DNA of 64,000 bases from Planctomycetota bacterium (GTDB lineage: Bacteria > Planctomycetota > GCA-002687715), in contig SIAO01000002.1 in the NCBI GenBank assembly GCA_009691765.1, positions 218,415-282,414 of the forward strand. Direction: 5' to 3'. Each line of letters opens with the position of its first letter. Within the stretch, counting starts at the first letter, position 1. A model generated the notes under the pieces. That model was not told where the DNA came from. It did no database searches and worked only from the letters and a program-made list of their open reading frames with translations. A program made the translations under genes and the position numbers. This document shows, in pieces, positions 1-6,348 of the stretch.

Positions 1-411
1 CGGCTTTTCGTCGGTGTAGCTGCTGCTCTGAAACTTCTCGCGGCACACGGGTTCATTCTCACAGTGGGCACCGGCAAGTCACGCGCGGGTTTGGATCGCG
101 TGCTGCCTTTATTGGACTTGCAACACACGTTCACACACACGCGCACCGCCGATGAAACTGCGCACAAGCCCGATCCGACGATGCTGCTGGAACTGATGCA
201 CGTCTGCGCTTGCGACCCGACCGAAACGCTGATGATTGGCGACACCACTTTCGATGTGGATATGGCGCATGCCGCTGGCGTGCGCAGTGTCGCGCTGCGT
301 TCTGGCACGCACACGATGCAGCGCTTGGAAGCATCGCGACCAACCATGGTGTTGAACAGCGTGGCGGATCTGCCGCGCGTGTTGCTCAGCGTGACGCGCG
401 AGTCTCGATAA
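1..411 (+). CDS. HAD-superfamily phosphatase, 3' part (phosphoglycolate phosphatase-like)
   Basis: The reading frame is open from base 1, so the start lies left of the window; about 136 codons are visible. The product resembles the C-terminal part of phosphoglycolate phosphatase-type HAD hydrolases, which remove phosphate from small phosphorylated metabolites in the cytosol. Visible landmarks are a motif II-like stretch (LTVGTGKSR), the motif III lysine (HKPDP) and the motif IV acidic pair that binds Mg2+ (MIGDTTFDVDMAHAAGV). Motif I, with the nucleophilic Asp, would lie in the missing part. The stop overlaps the 3' end of the convergent gene at 386-1006 by 26 bases. The substrate cannot be told from what is visible. 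Confidence 0.85.
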   Translation, partial: RLFVGVAAALKLLAAHGFILTVGTGKSRAGLDRVLPLLDLQHTFTHTRTADETAHKPDPTMLLELMHVCACDPTETLMIGDTTFDVDMAHAAGVRSVALRSGTHTMQRLEASRPTMVLNSVADLPRVLLSVTRESR

Positions 412-1006
412 GGCTCACGATCAACGGCGCTGCAAGGCGCTCGTGATCCAGTGCCGCCAACGCAGCCATCGCGGGACTAGGCACGCGCAGCAGTAGCAAA
501 CCGGCAGCGCACGCTTGAATGCGGTCCGCCGCGCGCTCCAGACCGCGGCGATCGCGCAGATCGGAACCGACATCGAAGGCACCGGCGATCTGCAATCCAC
601 GATGCATGCGGCGCAGGCGCAAGGCCCAAGTCACCACGCCAGCATCAGGAGCGACACAAACGACTTTGTGTCCTAGCGCGCGAGCATGGCTGAGTGCAAG
701 ACTCACAGCGCGTGGTCCGCGCAAGCACCGTGCGCCAACGAATCGAGACAACACTACGCCTTCCGGCAGCACGAGTTGCTGTTGTGTCAGCAAGGGTTGC
801 AACCACCGACGCCCCGCAAATGCGGCGGAAAACGACGCGGTGGCGAGACGCACTGGCAATCCGAGCTCTTGGCGTTGCGCGAGCGCCGCTCGAAGCTCTA
901 TTGCCGAGATTGCGTCGAATGTGAATGGGCCAAAGCGCCATGGGCGCGATGCAATTCCCTGCACCGACGCAACTTCATGTTTCATATCCTGAACTGCGGT
1001 TCCCAT
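386..1006 (-). CDS. Divergent WecG/TagA/CpsF-like (GT26) glycosyltransferase
   Basis: This 206-residue protein follows the block order of WecG/TagA transferases, which add N-acetylmannosamine-type sugars to undecaprenyl-linked intermediates for surface polysaccharides. A region like the usual (N/P)DG acceptor segment reads LPEGVV at about residues 80-85. A Rossmann-like segment follows (GHKVVCVAPDAGVVTWALR), then a conserved-looking RRMHRGLQIAGAF block and a late hydrophobic strand. The acidic residue normally Asp in the acceptor motif appears to be Glu, and the usual C-terminal GxPxQE-like segment is not obvious. It may have changed function or be decaying. The assignment rests on remembered family pattern, so it is tentative. 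Confidence 0.45.
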   Translation of the reverse strand: MGTAVQDMKHEVASVQGIASRPWRFGPFTFDAISAIELRAALAQRQELGLPVRLATASFSAAFAGRRWLQPLLTQQQLVLPEGVVLSRFVGARCLRGPRAVSLALSHARALGHKVVCVAPDAGVVTWALRLRRMHRGLQIAGAFDVGSDLRDRRGLERAADRIQACAAGLLLLRVPSPAMAALAALDHERLAAPLIVSLIETRASR

Positions 1007-1094
1007 GCTCCCGAGATATCGTCCGATGATCCCTGTTGCGTGAGCCGAAATCGCGTTGCTCGCTTCACCCTATAATCCGCACCAAACCACAACA

Positions 1095-1724
1095 ATGGCC
1101 AAGACCACGCAACGCTTCCTTGAACTTCAGCGTGGCGAGCGCAGCGGCGAACGCAACATGCTGATGGCGCGCATCGCAGCGGTGCCGTGGTTTCAAAGCA
1201 TTGCGCACTGCACCGACCCCAGTTCTCGCGTGGCAGACGCACTTTCCGAGCACATCCGCCTGCTAGGCATCACACCTGCGCCGGCACACTTGAATGTGCT
1301 GAGCCGTGATGAAGGTCTCTTTATGCTGCGCAATGACCCCTCGCCGTGCTCAAGGCCTTTCTGGGACACTCACCTCGTAGCCAGCTTTGAGCGCGCATGC
1401 AGGGCATTGCTGGCCGGCAAGCGCGTGGATCACGATCCGCTGTTCGCTGTAGCGGGCCGCTCCATCCTCATGGAATCCACGGTGCTCCCTGTGCGCCAAG
1501 ACATGTTGCTGGAGCGCCTCCAAGATCAACGCGGCTACGCGTTGTCTCCTCCAATGGCTCAAGCGCTTCTCGATCGTGTGCTCTGGGAACTCGGCGCCAT
1601 GTTGGCTTGGGAAACCGTGGGCGATCTCTTGGGCCCCAACCCATTCTTGCCACTACTTTCCATTCACGAAGAAGGCCTCGTGCTCCTCGACGTGGACCGC
1701 GACCGCGTCCTGCTCTGGGCGTAA
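1095..1724 (+). CDS. Hypothetical protein
   Basis: I do not recognise this 209-residue protein. ATG 1095 (MAKTTQRFLELQ) is preferred over an in-frame start 39 bases upstream, because the extra segment has no protein-like pattern. It has no signal peptide or membrane segment. The composition is that of a soluble mixed alpha/beta protein, with a charged N-terminal helix, a segment rich in Arg and Leu in the middle, and a C-terminal hydrophobic strand pair (GLVLLDVDRDRVLLWA). It is divergent from the gene at 386-1006 and directly precedes the broken Fic gene, whose truncated 5' end abuts its stop codon. Confidence 0.6.
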   Translation: MAKTTQRFLELQRGERSGERNMLMARIAAVPWFQSIAHCTDPSSRVADALSEHIRLLGITPAPAHLNVLSRDEGLFMLRNDPSPCSRPFWDTHLVASFERACRALLAGKRVDHDPLFAVAGRSILMESTVLPVRQDMLLERLQDQRGYALSPPMAQALLDRVLWELGAMLAWETVGDLLGPNPFLPLLSIHEEGLVLLDVDRDRVLLWA

Positions 1725-1731
1725 GCCTGTT

Positions 1732-2830
1732 TCCTGCCGCCCTCTGCCACCACACCTCACTTGGAACACCAAGCTTGTGGCAGCGCTCTCGCGCGCAGAT
1801 TTAACGCTCGGTCGCCTCGCTGGATAAAGTCGGCGACTGCCTAATCCACAGATGCTCATCCAACCGCTTGTGCGGCGTGAAGCGGTGCTCTCGAGCCGCA
1901 TCGAAGGCACACAGACAACGCTTGGGGAGTTGCTCGCCGCTGAAGCCGGCACGATAGTCGAACGCAGTCCGTCGGACGTGCGTGAAGTCGGCAACTACGT
2001 TGCAGCGCTTAATCACGGCATCAGGCGGTTAGACACGCTGCCGCTCTCGCGAAGGCTTGTGAAGGAACTGCACGAGAAGCTCATGAATGGCGTGCGCGGC
2101 AACGCAGCCACACCTGGACAATTTCGGCGCACACAGAACTGGATCGGACCTGCCGGATGCACTCTGTCCAACGCCACCTATGTGCCACCGCCCGCCGATC
2201 AACTCATGGAATGCCTCGGAGCGTGAGAATTGTTCTTGCATGACCACACGCTGCCATCATTGGTTCGCGTGGCGCTCGTGCATTCGCAGTTCGAGGCGAT
2301 CCACCCCTTCCTCGACGGAAACGGTCGCGCAGGCAGACTGCTCATCACATTGCAGCTCGTTGCTGAAGAAGTCCTACCCGCGCCGCTGCTTTATCTCAGC
2401 GCATACTTCGAAGCGACGCAGGAGGAGTAACTATGCGCGCTTGCTCGCCGTCACGGAGCGCTGCGAATGGGAGGAATGGCTGAACTACTTCCTCTGCGGC
2501 GTGGAAGGGCAGGCTGATGATGCTTTGAAACGGATTCAAGTCATCGACATGCTCCTGATCGGTTGGCGCAAGAAGCTCGACGAAAAACCCTCTTTGCTTG
2601 CAGAGCGCGCATTGGGTCTTTTCGTGGAAAACCCATTCTGGACGGTGAGCAAGCTGGCCCTCCGACTCGAAGTAGCCTTCACGACAGCTCAGCGAGCTAT
2701 CGACCGATTGGAGGGTGCAGGAATCGTCGAGCGCACGACCGAGGCCAAGCGCAACCGCGCGTATGGCGCACACGCCATACTCCGAGTGTTCGAGCAGCCC
2801 TTTCGCGGTGGCACGAACCGTCGCCAATAA
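1732..2830 (+). pseudogene. Fic-family protein, pseudogene (two in-frame stops, one frameshift)
   Basis: Fic proteins transfer AMP or related groups onto target hydroxyls. The pieces form one family member. The N-terminal region (PLPPHLTW..LTLGRLAG) is followed by TAA at 1825-1827. The same frame then continues with VRREAVLSSRIEGTQTTLGE, which carries the inhibitory-helix-like and Fic N-terminal segment, up to TGA at 2224-2226. It resumes with FLHDHTLP and the catalytic HPFLDGNGRAGR motif, and ends at TAA 2428-2430. Removing one base there restores the next frame (YARLLAVTERCEWEEW) through a winged-helix C-terminus to the stop at 2830. The TGA sits where one base change from a Trp codon would give it. 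The true start appears lost into the preceding gene. The lesions look genuine because surrounding genes are intact, although sequencing error cannot be excluded for any single lesion. Confidence 0.85.
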
Positions 2831-2834
2831 TGCC

Positions 2835-3425
2835 TCAGTATTCGAGGGCGATTGCGGTGGGGTTGCAGCCGGTGGCGAGAGAGATTTCGTCGTCAGGATT
2901 GGCGATGACAACGATGAGGTCGCGCTCGCAGTGCAGCACGACGCCCTGGCCAGGCTGAGCTGGTGCTTCCATGGCGCTGAAGATGCCTTCTGCATCGACA
3001 TCCGTGCGACGGAACAAATGCACTGGGCGCGGTAATGCTGGCAAAGTGACACCCACAGAAGCCAACGCCGCTACGGCCCATTCTGCGCAGCCTTCACGCC
3101 TTCCATCTTCGCCATAGAACAACATGCGCGCTTGCTTCGACGACGAAGGCTGCATCAAGTCGTGGCGGTTCACCGTGTCTTCCACAAGTGTGAGCAACGG
3201 CTCGTAGTGCACTGAATAGAACTTGCTCTTCTCCGTGGGCCACAGGCGCCCAACCACTTCCATCGTGACCGACGGATCGAGATGCTCCGCTGGGTTCGTC
3301 GCGTCGAAGGCCCAGAGTTCGCAAGACTGATGCCCCGCGACATCACGCACGCCCAACATGGTGCCTTTGGAAAGCCGGAGCGCTACAGCCGTGCCAGGCT
3401 GCAACGTCATGCTGCGCTCGCTCAT
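2835..3425 (-). CDS. DUF1989 (urea carboxylase-associated type) protein
   Basis: This 196-residue protein matches the DUF1989 pattern found in proteins that accompany urea carboxylase and urea amidolyase systems; the molecular function is not settled. Landmarks in order are an N-terminal LQPGTAVALRLSKG, GVRDVAGHQSCELWAFDA, a central LTLVEDTVNRHDLM, a Cys/Glu-containing EGCAEWAVAALASVGV, VHLFRRTDVDAEG, and a C-terminal GVVLHCERDLIVVIANPDD. The start ATG (3425-3423) overlaps the TGA of the upstream transketolase-like gene in an ATGA arrangement, so translation is probably coupled. No urea carboxylase, allophanate hydrolase or transporter is adjacent, so a role in urea metabolism is not supported by context. 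Confidence 0.8.
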   Translation of the reverse strand: MSERSMTLQPGTAVALRLSKGTMLGVRDVAGHQSCELWAFDATNPAEHLDPSVTMEVVGRLWPTEKSKFYSVHYEPLLTLVEDTVNRHDLMQPSSSKQARMLFYGEDGRREGCAEWAVAALASVGVTLPALPRPVHLFRRTDVDAEGIFSAMEAPAQPGQGVVLHCERDLIVVIANPDDEISLATGCNPTAIALEY

Positions 3426-5779
3426 GCCTCCTCCAATCGTGCACGCATGGCGGCGAGGCGTTTCGGCCTGTCCTGCGCGTAACGACGAATGCCCTCGAGA
3501 ATCCACTTCGCGTTGATGTGCGCTTCGTCGAGGATTTCATCGCCCGATCCACCCGTGCGCCAGCGGTTATCCCAGTCTGGCGTCATGGCGTACTCCTCCG
3601 CCCAGCGCGTGGGCAACCAATCGCGCACCGCTTTGCGCGCGCAGTTGGCAATGACCGTCGCGTCCAACCAATCCGCTTCGGAAAGCACTTCGTTGCGATA
3701 AGCCGCATCTTCGCGACGGAACAAATCCCACGAAGGACACGCCACCAGTTTCACATTCATGCCCGGCTGCTCGAAGGCGCCAGCGGCGAGCAGCTTCACG
3801 GTTTGCTCCATCGCGCTGCTGCCTTGCACAAGAATAGTGCCGCAACGTGGTTGGTCCTTGCTGTACGCGCGCAACACATAGGCGCCGCGCCCCGCTTCGA
3901 AATGACTGGCCATTCCAAGTTTCGCGCGGTCCGGAACTTCCACATTCGGACGCGTGAGATGCATCACGATGAGCGGCACGTCCGCTGCCATCGCTGCGCC
4001 AAGCAACGGCGCCACTTCGTTGTGTTCGTAAGGATAGAGATTCAGCACTTGCCCATCGGGGAAAAGCTGCGTCACTGCTGGAGCAAAGATGCCGAAGTGC
4101 GTGCGGCTGTCTTCAGCGGTTTCCGGGCCACTGTGCCCAGCCACCCAAATGATTTTGCCCGTCTTCAAATCGCAATCTTGCGCGAGCTGCGAGAACAAGC
4201 GCATCGGGCCGTACTTCAAGTACGAGAACGACCCATAGGTGCTGCACGCGCCGTAGAAACCGGAGTAGCTGCTGAACGGATCGGCTGCGAGATTCACTGT
4301 GGCGAGTCCCGCCATCATTCCGGCGTTGCAAAACTCGGTGATCTGCGTGGGCAGCAACGCGCCCGTCGGATTGCTGTTGCGCTCGTAGCGCCCGAAACCA
4401 GCGAAGCCATCCCAGTCTTTCGCGAAGCCCGAGATGTTCGTGGAATCGGCGAGGTCTGCAGAGCAGGCGATGACCAAGGGGCGACCGTAGTGCTTCTGCC
4501 CGTGCGCGTTCAAGAAAGCGGCGACCGTGGCGAAACCCTTGCGGTTTGGCGCTTTGGTACCAGGGGCCACATACAACGCCGCGGGCCAATGACGCCAGTC
4601 GCGCAACGCGACGTCCTTCGCTGGATCTTGCGCAGAACTGCAACGCACGCCTGCAATCTGCTGTGGCACGGAATCGCCCAGCTCCACAAGACGGTCGGTG
4701 AGATATTCGAGCAACGCGTTGTCGCGACGCAAGACCTCGAACACTGTGTCGAGTTGTGACGCCGCACGTGCGCGAGCGCGCGCGACATCGTTCGGATCGG
4801 GCGTTCCGAACTCTGCGAATGTCACGCCGTTGCGCTCTGCGAAATCCTTGCGTCCCGCCCAAAACAAATCTGAATCGCGCTTGTGGGCTTCGCCGTGAGA
4901 CTTGAAATCCATGACGCCGTAGCCACGGCCTTTGCGTGTCTTGAACCAAAGGCAACGCGGCGCCTTGTTGTTGTTCTCGCCGCAACTGGCTTCAAGCAGA
5001 CCTTCCGTGAGCGGCGCGAATTCGTTGCCTTGCTCCACGCCAACGGTGCGGAATCCATAGGGCTCGAACCAATCTTGCGGCGTGCCATACACCACCGTCG
5101 AGCAAGCGCGCGAGTCGATGCCGTGATCGTTCCAATCCATCAGATAGACGAAGTTGTCGAGGCCGAGGCCCCACGCGGTGTGCTTGGTTTCGTGCGTGCC
5201 GCCGGCGGTATGTCCGCCTTCACCATCGAGATTGAACACTTTCACTTCGCCTGCGCCCGCGAGCTTCAGTGCCAGAGCTTCGCCTGCTGCGGCCGGAGTG
5301 CCGTGACCCGTTGGGCCGGTATTGAACTTGAAAAAGAGCGTGCGCCCTTCCATCTCAGCGTGCCCGGGCAAACCATGACGGCGGCGCAGATCCAACAGAT
5401 GTTCGGGATACAACGCGAAGCGTTCAGGATTGATGGTGCTGAAGCGAGCGTCCCCGCTGCGTTTGTGACGCAAGCGCAGCGCTTCGTTGTACACAGCGAG
5501 CATCGCGTAAATGACCGGATTCGCGTGCCCTGCCGCGAGCACAAAGCGATCAGCAAAGGGCTTCCACGGCGCGCGGACATCCCAGCGCATGGCACCCGAG
5601 AGCGTTAGCGACACCAGCAAATGCACCTTTGAGCGCGAGCCACCGGGGTGCCCGCTCTGCCGATGGTTCAGCATGATGTCGATGCACTGGTCGATGAGAT
5701 CTTGGATCTTTGACCAGTGCGCGAAATCTGCGCTCAGCTTCTGACAACGGGACTGCGTCTGCGGAGTGATAGAGCTCAT
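3422..5779 (-). CDS. Divergent transketolase-family enzyme (thiamine-diphosphate dependent)
   Basis: At 785 residues this is longer than a typical transketolase (about 660). Transketolases move two-carbon ketol units between sugar phosphates. The substrate-phosphate/His segment (RQSGHPGGSRSKVH) lies at about residues 40-53. A second glycine-rich block (NTGPTGHGTPAAAGEALALK) follows, then a thiamine-diphosphate motif with a DGEGGHTAG start and a DWND end. The pyrimidine-domain Glu appears to lie in ITEFCNAGMMAGLA, and SGPETAEDSRTHFG matches the GEDGPTHQP region. The motif variants depart from canonical Tkt, so donor and acceptor may differ. It is the first gene of a coupled pair with DUF1989. 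Phosphoketolase was considered, but the motif set fits transketolase better. Confidence 0.75.
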   Translation of the reverse strand: MSSITPQTQSRCQKLSADFAHWSKIQDLIDQCIDIMLNHRQSGHPGGSRSKVHLLVSLTLSGAMRWDVRAPWKPFADRFVLAAGHANPVIYAMLAVYNEALRLRHKRSGDARFSTINPERFALYPEHLLDLRRRHGLPGHAEMEGRTLFFKFNTGPTGHGTPAAAGEALALKLAGAGEVKVFNLDGEGGHTAGGTHETKHTAWGLGLDNFVYLMDWNDHGIDSRACSTVVYGTPQDWFEPYGFRTVGVEQGNEFAPLTEGLLEASCGENNNKAPRCLWFKTRKGRGYGVMDFKSHGEAHKRDSDLFWAGRKDFAERNGVTFAEFGTPDPNDVARARARAASQLDTVFEVLRRDNALLEYLTDRLVELGDSVPQQIAGVRCSSAQDPAKDVALRDWRHWPAALYVAPGTKAPNRKGFATVAAFLNAHGQKHYGRPLVIACSADLADSTNISGFAKDWDGFAGFGRYERNSNPTGALLPTQITEFCNAGMMAGLATVNLAADPFSSYSGFYGACSTYGSFSYLKYGPMRLFSQLAQDCDLKTGKIIWVAGHSGPETAEDSRTHFGIFAPAVTQLFPDGQVLNLYPYEHNEVAPLLGAAMAADVPLIVMHLTRPNVEVPDRAKLGMASHFEAGRGAYVLRAYSKDQPRCGTILVQGSSAMEQTVKLLAAGAFEQPGMNVKLVACPSWDLFRREDAAYRNEVLSEADWLDATVIANCARKAVRDWLPTRWAEEYAMTPDWDNRWRTGGSGDEILDEAHINAKWILEGIRRYAQDRPKRLAAMRARLEEA

Positions 5780-5833
5780 GGCGCGGCATCCTAAGAATAT
5801 GGCCGCCCCGCGCCAAACGCTACGACACGCAGA

Positions 5834-6076
5834 TCAGGCGCCGGCTTCGAACTCGGCCACAGTTGGCGCGTTGGAGCTGATCACGCGCACGTTCTGCGCG
5901 AGCATTCCCTTGGGCCCCTGAATCACCTCGTAATTCACAGTGTCACCATCGTTGAGACTGCGAAACCCTTCGCCGGTGATGTTCTTGTAATGGACAAAGA
6001 TGTCCTCGCCAGTTTCTGAGGCGATGAACCCAAAGCCCTTACGGTTATCGAACCATTTGATATTGCCGACCGGCAT
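5834..6076 (-). CDS. Cold-shock domain protein (CspA family)
   Basis: An 80-residue single cold-shock-domain protein that would bind single-stranded RNA or DNA and act as an RNA chaperone. RNP1 (KGFGFI) and RNP2 (DIFVHY) are both present, after an N-terminal MPVGNIKWFDN. A short acidic tail after residue 65 is slightly longer than in minimal Csp proteins. ATG 6076 is chosen because it gives the canonical N-terminus and is preceded by a strong purine-rich site (GAGGGGAG). A longer in-frame extension to 6331 lacks protein-like pattern. The leader of about 180 bases between this start and the pnp terminator could hold a temperature-responsive 5' UTR, as in other csp genes, but no structure was established. 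Confidence 0.95.
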   Translation of the reverse strand: MPVGNIKWFDNRKGFGFIASETGEDIFVHYKNITGEGFRSLNDGDTVNYEVIQGPKGMLAQNVRVISSNAPTVAEFEAGA

Positions 6077-6253
6077 ACGCCTACTCCCCTCATCCATCGG
6101 CCCATGAACTGGCAGACGCATCGTCTGCTCTGTCGAGACAAAGCGCATGCACCAAGCCGCCCGGCTAGTGCGCGCACCCCATTTCCGGTCGGAGTATAGG
6201 CGAAACGTCACGGGTGTCACCCGTACCGTGGCAGGAAAGCGCGGTTGACTCAG

Positions 6254-6296
6254 AAAAATGCGAACGAGGCCCACACGGGTTGCTCCCATGCAGGCC
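6254..6296 (-). terminator. Putative intrinsic terminator after pnp
   Basis: On the minus strand, shortly after the pnp stop, a 12-pair stem (GGCCTGCATGGG with its partner, using three G-U pairs) encloses an AGCA loop. It is followed by a T-rich run containing five T in a row. Position and shape fit a factor-independent terminator for the rpsO-pnp transcript. Confidence 0.5.
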
Positions 6297-6348
6297 CTGT
6301 TCGACTGCCTTTGGCATTGTCTCGCGGACAACGCGCAACAGTGCTGCG

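Noticed and set aside
3518-4759. 413-codon plus-strand frame opposite the transketolase-like gene
   Set aside because: The minus-strand protein has recognisable thiamine-enzyme motifs; the antisense frame does not.
3422-5779. Phosphoketolase (Xfp) assignment
   Set aside because: The N-terminal QSGHPGG and pyrimidine-domain segments fit transketolase, and the characteristic phosphoketolase GDGEAETGPLA region is absent.
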